Origin: Imperialibacter roseus
Lineage (GTDB): Bacteria > Bacteroidota > Bacteroidia > Cytophagales > Cyclobacteriaceae
Assembly (NCBI RefSeq): GCF_032999765.1
Contig: NZ_CP136051.1
Location: 6,608,501 to 6,672,500, forward strand
Reading direction: 5' to 3'
DNA: 64,000 bases
A program made the translations under genes and the position numbers. The notes under the pieces are model-generated. The model was not told the DNA's origin, made no database searches, and worked only from the letters and a program-made list of their open reading frames with translations. Every line of letters begins with the position of its first letter. Within the stretch, counting starts at the first letter, position 1. This document shows, piece after piece, positions 43,901 through 51,228 of this stretch.

Positions 43901-45785
43901 CGACGCCTATTTTTTGGAGTTGCAGGACATCACTGCCACTGGCGGAGCCACTTTTAATGCCTACAATTCGGTAAACAACGGCAATGTTATCGGCTGGACT
44001 TTCCATAAAGAGCAACAGACCATCGATTTTCCTGAAATAGCCGACAAGGCCTTTGGTGATCCGGCCTTTGAGCTCACTGCCAGCGCCACATCTTCACTCG
44101 CAGTAGCGTTCGAAGTTGTTTCCGGCCCAGCTACAGTAGATGGTACAACTTTGACGATTACAGGAGCAGGGACTGTCCAGGTGAAGGCTACCCAGGCAGG
44201 TAATATTGATTATGATCCGGCACCGTCTGTAACTCGCACCTTTAGCGTTTCAAAGGCCAGTCAGGGGCTTATTTTCGATACGCCAGCCTCAAAAGTTTAC
44301 GGAGATGGTGCATTTGATCTCACCTTCACAGCTGGAGCCACAGGTAATACGGTAGTTTTTGAGTCCTCCGATGGCACGGTAGCAACAATTTCTGGCTCGA
44401 CTGTAACAGTTGTCGGCGCTGGCACAACCACCATTACGGCCAGCCAGGACGGAGACGACGATTACGCCACTGCCGTAATACAGCGAACATTTACTGTGAA
44501 TAAAGCCGAACAATCCATCACGTTTAATGAACTCTTAGAAAAGACGATTGGAGACGATCCCTTTGAATTAGACGCTACAGGCGGAGCCTCAGCCAACCCC
44601 GTTACTTTTTCGTCATCCGACGGGCTTGTTGCGACAGTATCAGGTAGCACGGTGACCATCGTTGGCGTTGGAACAACTACGATAACCGCCAGCCAGGAAG
44701 GTGACAATAATTATGAAGCAGCCGAACCGGTGGAGCGGGTGCTCACGGTTGCGGCAATAGCGAAACTACCTCAGGCGATTACTTTCGGTGAAATTGAAAC
44801 CAAAACATTTGGTGATGCAGACTTTGATTTGACTGCCACTGGAGGAGATTCAGGATTGCCACTAACCTATGCTTCTGGTGACGAAACCGTTGCAACAGTT
44901 TCAGGTGCAACTGTTACCATTGTAGGTGCCGGCTCCACTACTATTACTGCCAGCCAGGCTGGCGATGATACTTATCAGGCAGCAACGTCGGTGGAACAAA
45001 CCCTGATTGTGGTTAAGGCTGCTCAAGCGATTAGTTTCGAAGAAATTCCATCTAAAACATTTGGCGCTGCAGCCTTTGAGCTTCCTGCTACTGGAGGGGC
45101 TTCTGGTATGGCCGTTTTGTTCACATCGTCTGATGATGAGGTAGCGACGATATCCGGCACAACTGTAACCATTACGGGTGCCGGGACGGCCACAATCACC
45201 GCCAGCCAAGCCGGAAACGACAACTACATGGCAGCTGAAAGTGTTGAACGAACCCTTGTTGTCAGTAAAGCAGATCAAACAATTACCTTTTCCAGCATAG
45301 ATGACTTTGACCTGGATAATGGTGTTACCCCGATTTTTTTAGAGGCCACTGCTTCAAGTGGCCTCGGGGTAAGTTTTGCTGTGGACGGCCCTGCTACACT
45401 TGACGGTGTGGAATTGACTCCGACAGATATTGGAACCATAACCATAACAGCTTCTCAGGCTGGAAATGATAACTATAATGCCGCTCCGGTAGTGGTCGTC
45501 GAATTTTCCGTGACCAGCTCTTCGTTCGCAACCGGAGTGAAAATTTCCAAAGGCAACCTAAAATTCTATCCCAATCCTGCGAATGAACTGCTTACAGTTG
45601 AGTGGAATGAACCGATGGGAGGCCAGTTAGAAATAAGAAACTTAGCAGGCAGCCTGATCTTGCAACAAGACATTATATCCGACGACAACGCAATCGACCT
45701 TGCCTCAACACCTTCGGGTACTTATCTCCTCATAGTGAGGACGCCCGGAGGTGTTAAAACTATTAGCCGTCTGATCGTAGAGTAG
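40986..45785 (+). CDS. Giant T9SS-exported surface protein with three repeats and six MBG-type domains
   Basis: 1599 residues. Signal peptide (1-19, ending AAFSQ). Three large homologous modules of about 330 residues starting near residues 20, 348 and 676, each opening with YYWVGxGGxWxDYxNHWATTSGG and containing DDVxFDxNSFTxxGQxV and DMxWTGVT. They are probably right-handed beta-helix folds. Each module ends with ATFxAxxxxxNGNNTGW. From about residue 1008 come six 80-residue MBG (bacterial Ig-like) domains with the pattern QxITFxEIxxKTFGDxxFxL...TITASQxGxxxYxAA. The last about 80 residues are a T9SS type A sorting domain (LKFYPNPANELLTVEW ... GTYLLIVRTPGG). Function: probably a surface adhesin or matrix protein. 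Confidence 0.88.
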   Translation: MKFLATLIFTFSSLAAFSQSYYWVGGSGNWSDYANHWATSSGGSTFHTQSPTSANNVFFDANSFSGSGQAVTLDAEANCLSMNWTGVTSFPSIVGNGNTLNIFGSLTLSPDMTANFKYVEFESTTSGNTITTNGTSLGSISITRFNGIGGEWSFQDNFNTYNLYMLAGTLNTNNNNINSGAYFQTDGAATKVLNLGSSEITSERWWMNGTNLTINAGTSKIIVSSFYSDMTGAGPYTYHDIEFFNYADLRYPSAFNEITVPAGLEVELRSGDTFTLSSLVADGTKHEPIIFKTTSEGSEATLSKASGSVTVSWVELKDIHTSGSATFTANDAVDNGNNTGWTINDVTGSDYFWVGNGGDWTDYSNHWATTSGGSSMHSDYPGPLDDVFFDANSFTTAGQTVLNDLNTAHFHDMDWTGVTNLPTFSAPYSYPIYAHGSVTFDDGMNKNVYSINFIGEETGLTFTAASTGYNSYVTFNGTGSYTLMDDISTGSFNHYKGTVNYGDVVIDCSIDYSIGNGGAAVELNLGSSSISCRDLSVNSSSSPVVNFGTSTITVERDFYGYGIELNEVVFNGNSTIKGSNSFEVLTIEAGSSIALQQGTTQTINQAFNLSGTKASPINFSSDLSGSQATVSMSSGTVDATYLVLKDIAATGGATFNAAETIDNGNNTGWNISELTGSEYYWVGDGGNWSDFANHWATTSGGSTFQTTVPGVLDDVIFDENSFTTGGQAVTLDQNANFHDMTWTGVTNSPSFIGTTKTVNIYGSLTLDDGMIVNVKNYYFLSDEAETITASATAPGNNSYMYFTGAGSWELQSALFTRELHHHSGTIDFNSKDIWIDFALYFFGSENKTMLLGTSDFTTRTLAVGSATNLSFDGADAELKVSSQLDFYDNLTNDISLGNVSFEFLTFSDESSVYGNLTLATLSIEAGKKLKIQTGATLTVDDLVAVGTADDPIVLISVNSGLTSTISKSSGTVDAYFLELQDITATGGATFNAYNSVNNGNVIGWTFHKEQQTIDFPEIADKAFGDPAFELTASATSSLAVAFEVVSGPATVDGTTLTITGAGTVQVKATQAGNIDYDPAPSVTRTFSVSKASQGLIFDTPASKVYGDGAFDLTFTAGATGNTVVFESSDGTVATISGSTVTVVGAGTTTITASQDGDDDYATAVIQRTFTVNKAEQSITFNELLEKTIGDDPFELDATGGASANPVTFSSSDGLVATVSGSTVTIVGVGTTTITASQEGDNNYEAAEPVERVLTVAAIAKLPQAITFGEIETKTFGDADFDLTATGGDSGLPLTYASGDETVATVSGATVTIVGAGSTTITASQAGDDTYQAATSVEQTLIVVKAAQAISFEEIPSKTFGAAAFELPATGGASGMAVLFTSSDDEVATISGTTVTITGAGTATITASQAGNDNYMAAESVERTLVVSKADQTITFSSIDDFDLDNGVTPIFLEATASSGLGVSFAVDGPATLDGVELTPTDIGTITITASQAGNDNYNAAPVVVVEFSVTSSSFATGVKISKGNLKFYPNPANELLTVEWNEPMGGQLEIRNLAGSLILQQDIISDDNAIDLASTPSGTYLLIVRTPGGVKTISRLIVE

Positions 45786-45815
45786 AAATACTGTGCGAAT
45801 AGGCAGCGTTGAAAG

Positions 45816-45845
45816 AGGTGTTCTGGTAGAACACCTTCTTTTTTG
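45816..45845 (+). terminator. Terminator of the giant T9SS protein gene
   Basis: Perfect 9-bp stem AGGTGTTCT / AGAACACCT (45816-45824, 45828-45836), loop GGT, followed by TCTTTTTT. Confidence 0.85.
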
Positions 45846-45919
45846 TGCCTTTAATAAAATAGCCCACATCTGGGATCAATCTGTATTTCTGGGGTGTTGG
45901 ATGTTTCCTGTGTGGTTAA

Positions 45920-46001
45920 ATAAAAAAGCAAAACCGGTTTAATGCGTCTCGCCCGACCGGGCTTCTCCAGTCGGACAGGCTTGGATCTTTTGCTTTTTTA
46001 T
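45920..46001. repeat. Palindromic hairpin element, copy 2 (82 bp)
   Basis: Perfect terminal inverted repeat ATAAAAAAGCAAAA / TTTTGCTTTTTTAT with the same core as copy 1 (AATGCGTCTCGCCCG, GGCTTGGA) plus about 13 extra bases in the loop. At arm position 6, G-C of copy 1 is replaced by A-T on both sides, so pairing has been kept while sequence changed. Confidence 0.8.
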
Positions 46002-46034
46002 GGCGACTCGAGATATTGGGGTTAGAAGGTAATC

Positions 46035-46056
46035 CCCCAAATTTTCCGCTTGATCC
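46035..46056 (-). repeat. Reverse copy of the ATCAAGCGGAAAAT motif
   Basis: On the minus strand this reads ATCAAGCGGAAAATTTGGGG preceded by GG. It sits 33 bases after hairpin copy 2, as the forward copy at 38043 sits 46 bases before hairpin copy 1. Confidence 0.6.
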
Positions 46057-46127
46057 CGCATCTGCGCTTCACCACACCAAACACATTTTCACTTCTATAT
46101 CCAGCTATTTGGTATTTCTTATCTTTA

Positions 46128-46169
46128 TTACGAACTTTACGTAACGAACTTTACGTAACGAATGATTCG
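46128..46169. promoter_or_regulatory. Three tandem 14-bp units before the AAA ATPase gene
   Basis: TTACGAACTTTACG, TAACGAACTTTACG and TAACGAATGATTCG in direct tandem, ending 16 bases before the ATG. The last unit together with the next bases contains the palindrome ACGAAT-G-ATTCGT. TATCTTTA just upstream (46120-46127) resembles a -7 element. The layout is that of an operator array controlling the ATPase gene. Confidence 0.55.
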
Positions 46170-46185
46170 TAATGAATAGAGAAGT

Positions 46186-47307
46186 ATGAGGCCATCAGCG
46201 AACCCTTTTATTGTTTCGGGTTATCATAGCCCTGAGCACTTCTGTGACCGGGCTCAGGAGTTAGCCTGGATGATGGAGCAATTTGATAACGAGAGAAACA
46301 CAGTGCTTTATTCGTGGCGTCGCATGGGGAAGACGTCGTTAATCAGGCATTTTTTCTACCACTTGAATAAGAACAAAAAGGCAGACACCGTATTTGTTGA
46401 TCTTTTGGGAACCTCAACACTGGGTGAAGCTAACAAGCGGATTGCAACTGCCATAGTCCATCAACTAAATGATACCAGCAAAGGAATAGGAGCGGGTTTG
46501 CTCAAATTCATTGGCTCTATTGGCGCCACTTTTGGTGTTGATCCACTTAGTGGAACCCCTCAGGTTACATTTGGCCTTGTTCCAGATCAGTCTGTGCCAT
46601 CCTCTTTAGAAGCTATGGGCAAATACCTTGAAGCAAGGAAGAAACCTGTGATGATCTGTATTGACGAATTTCAACAAGTAGTTAATTACCAGGAGGAGCA
46701 TGCAGAAGCCACGTTTCGCACCTGGATGCAGGAATTTCCGATGGTACGCTTCGTATTCAGTGGAAGCCATCGGCAGATGATGGAATCGATGTTCAGTGAA
46801 GCATCGAGGCCTTTTTATAGAAGTGCTCAAATGCTGAAACTAGAGGCTCTTCCGGTTGCAGAGTATTCAGATTTTATTTTGGTTCGATTTAGCAACGCTG
46901 GGAAGGCGATTGACACGGCTTTTATCGATAGTATTTTTGAGTGGACGAGGCGGCAAACCTACTATGTACAGCTGATTTGTAACAAGCTGTATGGAAGGAG
47001 TAATGTTGTCGACCAGAAGGTACTTGATGAAGTGCTTGCAGAGATTATTTATCAGGAGGTGCCAATTTTTTCTACGTACCAGCAATTGCTTACAGCCTTT
47101 CAATGGAAATTGCTGATTGCTATTGCTAAATCTGAAGAGGTGGAGAATCCACTTTCTCAGGAGTTTTTGGGCAAACATGGCTTTGGAGCGGCAAGCTCAG
47201 TGAGTTCGGCCTTACAGGCGCTGACAAAAAAGGAATTCGTCATTGTAAATGATGGAAGATATACCTTGCACGATACTTTACTTATGCGCTGGCTGCAAAA
47301 TCTGTGA
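46186..47307 (+). CDS. AAA/STAND-like ATPase with C-terminal winged helix (PF01637-type)
   Basis: 373 residues: N-terminal NPFIVSGYHSPEHFCDR, typical of this Bacteroidota group; Walker A SWRRMGKTS (43-51); Walker B VMICIDEFQQV (Asp160-Glu161); sensor-like FVFSGSHRQMM; a helical lid (LPVAEYSDFI, RRQTYYVQLICNKLY); and a C-terminal winged-helix-like part (LGKHGFGAASSVSSALQALTKKEFVIVNDGRYTLHDTLLMRWLQ). Such ATPases are widespread and poorly characterised; some are linked to defence or to mobile elements. It is a single gene preceded by operator-like repeats. Confidence 0.8.
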   Translation: MRPSANPFIVSGYHSPEHFCDRAQELAWMMEQFDNERNTVLYSWRRMGKTSLIRHFFYHLNKNKKADTVFVDLLGTSTLGEANKRIATAIVHQLNDTSKGIGAGLLKFIGSIGATFGVDPLSGTPQVTFGLVPDQSVPSSLEAMGKYLEARKKPVMICIDEFQQVVNYQEEHAEATFRTWMQEFPMVRFVFSGSHRQMMESMFSEASRPFYRSAQMLKLEALPVAEYSDFILVRFSNAGKAIDTAFIDSIFEWTRRQTYYVQLICNKLYGRSNVVDQKVLDEVLAEIIYQEVPIFSTYQQLLTAFQWKLLIAIAKSEEVENPLSQEFLGKHGFGAASSVSSALQALTKKEFVIVNDGRYTLHDTLLMRWLQNL

Positions 47308-47335
47308 CCAAGAACACTAACCTTTGGCCAGGTCA

Positions 47336-48223
47336 TCACTTTCCCCAGTATTCTCTCATCTTTCTCCTCACAAAAGCCACGCTCCTTTCCAGTTGATCCA
47401 TGCCGTCTACGCCATCTTCAATACTGATCCACCCATCGAAGCCTACTCTTTTCAATTCAGTAAAAATGGCGTCATAGTCGTTCAGCCCTTTGCCAATTTC
47501 TCCATGACTTAGTCGCTTGGCATACCCAATGGCTCCTCCTTCTTCATTTCGGAGGTCGTCGATCGTACCGTATTTTAGAAAGCGGTCGCTGGCATGCATG
47601 GTTACCACCCGGTGCGAAACCCGTTTGAGCAAGTCTAATGGGTCTTCTCCTGCCAGGTAGGTGTTGCTCGGATCGTAGTTGACGCCAAAGCAAGGATGAT
47701 CAATGCTTTCAACCAGCTGGCAGAAGACGTCAGCCTTTTGGGCAAACTCTGGGTATTCCCAGAAGTCGTCCTTGTAGTGATTCTCAATGATCAACGTGAT
47801 GCCTCTTTCTTGTGCATAGGGCAAGCAGGCTTCAATGCAATCGGCAGCCAGCTTCACACCTTCATCAATGGTTAGCCCGGGCCTTTTTTGTCCGGAAAGA
47901 ACACGGCAGTAGCTTCCTCCCAGGGCATAGGTCATGTCAATCCAATGCTTTTGTTTCACGATTTCCTTCTCCCGAAAGGCCGTGTCAGGATGGGTGAAGT
48001 CGGGCGAGCAGCACATCATCGGAATCACCTTCCCATACCCTTCAACCTGCTTCCGGAACTTAGGCCAGTTTTTCTGGTCATTCATCTCCAGAAAGCCAGC
48101 GTACCACTCCAGCCCGTCGATATCAAGTTTGGAAGCCAGTTCAATCCATTCCGAAACCGACATTGTTCCGTCTTTGCAAAGAGCTTGCATAAAGGCTTTG
48201 GGGAAGGCTGCGAGTTGAGGCAT
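47336..48223 (-). CDS. Sugar phosphate isomerase/epimerase family protein (xylose isomerase-like TIM barrel)
   Basis: 295 residues from the ATG at 48223 (MPQLAAFPKAF). A longer frame to 48466 is an out-of-family extension across the SDR gene. TIM-barrel features: LDIDGLEWYAG, LIIENHYKDDFWE (metal Glu/His), CFGVNYDPSNTYLAGEDP (metal Asp), VVTMHASDRF (metal His), GFDGWISIEDGVDG (metal Glu). The natural substrate is probably a keto-sugar or inosose of the operon's pathway. Last gene of a four-gene operon. Confidence 0.85.
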   Translation of the reverse strand: MPQLAAFPKAFMQALCKDGTMSVSEWIELASKLDIDGLEWYAGFLEMNDQKNWPKFRKQVEGYGKVIPMMCCSPDFTHPDTAFREKEIVKQKHWIDMTYALGGSYCRVLSGQKRPGLTIDEGVKLAADCIEACLPYAQERGITLIIENHYKDDFWEYPEFAQKADVFCQLVESIDHPCFGVNYDPSNTYLAGEDPLDLLKRVSHRVVTMHASDRFLKYGTIDDLRNEEGGAIGYAKRLSHGEIGKGLNDYDAIFTELKRVGFDGWISIEDGVDGMDQLERSVAFVRRKMREYWGK

Positions 48224-48227
48224 AAGC

Positions 48228-49031
48228 TTATTTTTTCTTCGGCTTAATGGTGGTTGTGTCTTTAGGTGGGTTTCTGCCCATGAAGGGATACTGCTCCAGG
48301 TCCACCACCTGTCCGCTGATAGGCCCGCTTTCATCAGCAAGCCAGTAAATGGCGGCAGCGGCAATTTCAGCCGGCGCCAGTATTCTTCCTGCCGGCGCAT
48401 ACACGTCTGGCAGGTCTTTGTACCAGTCGTCGGCCAGGCCGTGCTCACGCTTGCGAATGGTTTCAACTTCTGTGAGCACCCACCCAGGATTGATCTGGTT
48501 CACTCTCACTCCATCCTCCCGGTGGAGTGTGTCGCCCAGATTGCGGGTCATGGTCATTAGCGCTCCTTTGGAAATGCTGTATGCCAGGAGATTTGGTTCG
48601 CCACTCCAGGCATTCACCGAGCCAATATTAAGTGCACAGCCTCTGTTCATTCTCAGCTCTGGCAAAGCGGCTTTGATCAAATTAAATGGTGCGATGGTAT
48701 TGACTTCGATCACTTTGTGAAGAAAGGCAGCGTCGGTCGTGTGAATGTTGGAAGAGACAACACTGGCTGCGTTGTTCACCACGGCGTCGAGTTTGCCAAA
48801 CGATTTGATGGCAAAATCTACCAGCCGCTGCGGCGCTCCTTCCTTGCTGATGTCTTCTATGTGCAGTCTCGCATGCTCCTTGCCAAGGGCCTTTAGCACA
48901 GCTTCGCCCCAGTCCTTCTCCAACCCATGAAGGATGACCGAGGCGCCTTCAGCCACACAGCGCAGCGCAATGGCTTTGCCTATGCCTGTGGTGCTCCCTG
49001 TTACAATTATTACCTTGTCCTGTAGTCTCAT
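48228..49031 (-). CDS. Short-chain dehydrogenase/reductase
   Basis: 267 residues with the SDR signature: VTGSTTGIGKA cofactor site, VNNAASVVS (NNAG-like), catalytic Ser in NIGSVNAWSG, and YSISKGALM (YxxxK). Likely an NAD(P)-dependent sugar or polyol dehydrogenase. Four bases separate it from the isomerase gene and two from the dehydrogenase before it, so all are co-transcribed. Confidence 0.9.
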   Translation of the reverse strand: MRLQDKVIIVTGSTTGIGKAIALRCVAEGASVILHGLEKDWGEAVLKALGKEHARLHIEDISKEGAPQRLVDFAIKSFGKLDAVVNNAASVVSSNIHTTDAAFLHKVIEVNTIAPFNLIKAALPELRMNRGCALNIGSVNAWSGEPNLLAYSISKGALMTMTRNLGDTLHREDGVRVNQINPGWVLTEVETIRKREHGLADDWYKDLPDVYAPAGRILAPAEIAAAAIYWLADESGPISGQVVDLEQYPFMGRNPPKDTTTIKPKKK

Positions 49032-49033
49032 GT

Positions 49034-50059
49034 TTAAACAGGTTTCAAAACACTTTTCACAATTTCGTGGTGGTGCATTTTTTCAAATGCTTCCAGCCAA
49101 TTGGTGACGGGCCACACACCGCCGATGATAGGTTTTACATTGAGCGAGCCGCTAGCCAGTAAGGCGATAACCCGCTCCCAAACCGGCCAATTGTGGCTGA
49201 AGCTTCCCTGCAGTGTTACATTCTTTTGCACAATAGGATCTAGTGAAAAGCCAAGAGGGGTAGGCCCCCAGCCGACTTTCGTAATTTGGCCCTTAGGCCG
49301 TACCAAATCAAGAGCGATTTGAAGAGAGTCGCTGACACCAGCTGCATCCACCACACAATCGGCCCCCATGCCATCGACCTTTTTCGCCCATTCGGCGGCG
49401 TCTCCAATAATTGTTTGAAGGCCGTATTTTTTTGCGATCTCCAGCCTCTTTTTATCTGCTTCCAGCCCAATAATGGCTACATCAGCCCCACAAAGTTGAG
49501 CCACAGCGGCGCAAAGGATACCAATGGTTCCCGGGCCAATTACGACCACTCTGTCACCTGGTTTGATGCGGCTGTTTTCCACCACGGCGTTGTATGCCAC
49601 GCAGCAAGGTTCTGTAAGACAAGCCTCTTCGAAGGATAGCTGAGTGGGCACATTGTGGAGGCAACGGGCGGGCACCTTCACATACTTTGTCATAGCGCCA
49701 TTCACACCATAGCCAAAGCCCTTGCGATTAGGGTCAAGGTTGTAAAAACCTCTTCTTGACATGGGGTTGTTTTGATCTATTACCGCAGCGGTTTCGCTCA
49801 CTACCCTGTCTCCTTCTTTCCAGCCGGTGACTCTTTTCCCAAGCTGGGCAATGTGCCCGCCAAATTCGTGGCCTAGCACCACCGGGTAGTTAACCGCCCA
49901 GCTGTGGTCCGACGTCCATTGGTGGAGGTCGCTGCCACAAACACCCACATTGGCCACTTCGAGCAGCACTTCGTCTTCTCCGATTACCGGCTGTTCAACC
50001 TCCCTGATTTCTACCGATCCCTTTACTTCTGAGTAATTGACAACTGCCGCAGATTTCAT
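49034..50059 (-). CDS. Zinc-dependent medium-chain alcohol/polyol dehydrogenase
   Basis: 341 residues with the MDR fold: catalytic zinc site VCGSDLHQW (Cys, Asp), GHEFGGHIAQLG (His-Glu), and Rossmann motif VVVIGPGTIGILCAA. Similar to threonine, sorbitol or galactitol dehydrogenases. The structural zinc lobe is unusual: the four-Cys segment expected after VVSETA is replaced by a Cys-free stretch (IDQNNPMSRRGFYNLDPNRKG), so the enzyme likely has only the catalytic zinc. Substrate is not decided by sequence. Confidence 0.87.
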   Translation of the reverse strand: MKSAAVVNYSEVKGSVEIREVEQPVIGEDEVLLEVANVGVCGSDLHQWTSDHSWAVNYPVVLGHEFGGHIAQLGKRVTGWKEGDRVVSETAAVIDQNNPMSRRGFYNLDPNRKGFGYGVNGAMTKYVKVPARCLHNVPTQLSFEEACLTEPCCVAYNAVVENSRIKPGDRVVVIGPGTIGILCAAVAQLCGADVAIIGLEADKKRLEIAKKYGLQTIIGDAAEWAKKVDGMGADCVVDAAGVSDSLQIALDLVRPKGQITKVGWGPTPLGFSLDPIVQKNVTLQGSFSHNWPVWERVIALLASGSLNVKPIIGGVWPVTNWLEAFEKMHHHEIVKSVLKPV

Positions 50060-50086
50060 AATTCCCTTATTTTTATGTTATGGTGT

Positions 50087-50141
50087 GTGTCTTCACACGC
50101 CACCTCTAATTCTTTGGTTGGGGCGGGTGTCTCCACACGCC
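50087..50141. repeat. Two direct GTGTCTyCACACGCC repeats
   Basis: GTGTCTTCACACGCC (50087-50101) and GTGTCTCCACACGCC (50127-50141) lie in the 118-base gap between the dehydrogenase and KGPDC-like genes. Each contains a GTGT/ACAC hairpin. They may be tiny intergenic repeats or mRNA-processing hairpins in the operon. Confidence 0.5.
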
Positions 50142-50177
50142 TCCGGGTACTTATATCGGTATTGTATTTCTTTTGCA

Positions 50178-50897
50178 CTATCGTCTATTGCTTGCCGTTT
50201 TGATTTCCACCTCCCCATAACCGTGCACTTTTTCGCAAATCAGCCTCAGTGAGCTTTCTAGATTCCCATCCGCTGTTTTAAAGGCGTCGGCGTCGATCGT
50301 TAATGGCGCCCCCAAAACCACCAACGGAGCTCCAAATTCAGGGCACCGAATCGCCTGCTCCAAACTTAATCCACCAACTGCCTGCACTGGAATGTTCACT
50401 GCTTCCACTACTTCTCTGAGCTGGTCCAGCGGACTCGGCATCCTTTTTCCTGCCGCCGCTATGCCTCTTCGTTCATCGTAGCCTATGTGATGCACTACGT
50501 AATCACATCCGAGCCCTTCAAGCCATTTTGCTCCTTCCACCATATCGGGGCACCCGAGGTTGTCGCCCATCACTTCCACTCCGAAATCTTTCCCAGCCTG
50601 CACCACGCATTTAATCGTCTCTGCATGGGCCCTGGCCATTACTACCACATAAGTAGCGCCCGCTTTGGCCATCATCTCAGCTTCCAGATAGCCGCCATCC
50701 ATGGTTTTGAGGTCAGCTACTATTGGGGTGCCGGGGAAGGCTTCTCTCAGTTTTCTCACTCCATGAAGCCCTTCAGCTAATATGAGCGGCGTGCCGGCCT
50801 CCAGCCAATCGACACCTGCCCGCAGTGCCATGGCAGCGGTTTCGAGTGCTTCGTCTATATCGGTAAGGTCAAGGGAGATTTGTACAATGGGTTTCAT
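50178..50897 (-). CDS. Orotidine-5'-phosphate decarboxylase-suprafamily enzyme (KGPDC/hexulose-6-phosphate synthase type)
   Basis: 239 residues, TIM barrel beginning ISLDLTDIDEALETA. The hallmark catalytic motif is present as VADLKTMDGG (DxKxxD). GAPLTIDA near the end is the phosphate-binding site. Members of this HUMPS group either decarboxylate 3-keto-L-gulonate-6-P or condense formaldehyde with ribulose-5-P. Placed with two dehydrogenases and an isomerase and without an obvious hexulose isomerase gene, a decarboxylating sugar-acid pathway is the likelier role. First gene of the operon. Confidence 0.8.
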   Translation of the reverse strand: MKPIVQISLDLTDIDEALETAAMALRAGVDWLEAGTPLILAEGLHGVRKLREAFPGTPIVADLKTMDGGYLEAEMMAKAGATYVVVMARAHAETIKCVVQAGKDFGVEVMGDNLGCPDMVEGAKWLEGLGCDYVVHHIGYDERRGIAAAGKRMPSPLDQLREVVEAVNIPVQAVGGLSLEQAIRCPEFGAPLVVLGAPLTIDADAFKTADGNLESSLRLICEKVHGYGEVEIKTASNRR

Positions 50898-51228
50898 AGA
50901 AGGATGTTCGTTGTTGTTCAGGTTGGAAAGGTTGGCTGGCCTTAGCAGACTGGAATTGAACCGACAGATGGAGATGCTTTTTTTGGCTTGGCGGCTAAAG
51001 CCATAGCGAATTGGAGAAAACCGAAGAGGCAGAGCCTTGTTGGGAGCGAAGCAGAATTCATAGGTGTTGCAAATTAGGGTAGGTCATAATTTAGCAACTA
51101 TTTCCATGAAAGTCCCTGAAATTATGTGGAAAGGTGCCACACGGTTTTGTAGGAAGAAAAATAACACTTTTTAAAAGTGGAGAACAAATTTCTGGGCTTT
51201 AGCTATATTAGCACGATCAACCGATAAT
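50898..51228. other. Divergent intergenic region with motif and palindrome
   Basis: 331 bp between the sugar operon and the Cys-rich lipoprotein gene. It contains the 13-mer shared with the amino-sugar operon (51061-51073). There is a 15-bp palindrome CACTTTT-T-AAAAGTG (51165-51179). A -7-like TATATTAG (51204-51211) sits 18 bases before the lipoprotein ATG. No gene seen. Confidence 0.45.
51061..51073 (-). promoter_or_regulatory. 13-base motif TTTGCAACACCTA upstream of the sugar operon
   Basis: Identical to the motif at 30231-30243, same orientation relative to the downstream operon. It lies 164 bases before the first start codon. On the minus strand a TTG 18 bases before TAATTTG gives a weak promoter match. 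Confidence 0.4.

Noticed and set aside
48224..48466. Upstream extension of the sugar isomerase/epimerase gene to 48466
   Set aside because: It would overlap most of the 3' end of the SDR gene in another frame with an unrelated Trp/Pro-rich sequence; the ATG at 48223 starts the family-like part.
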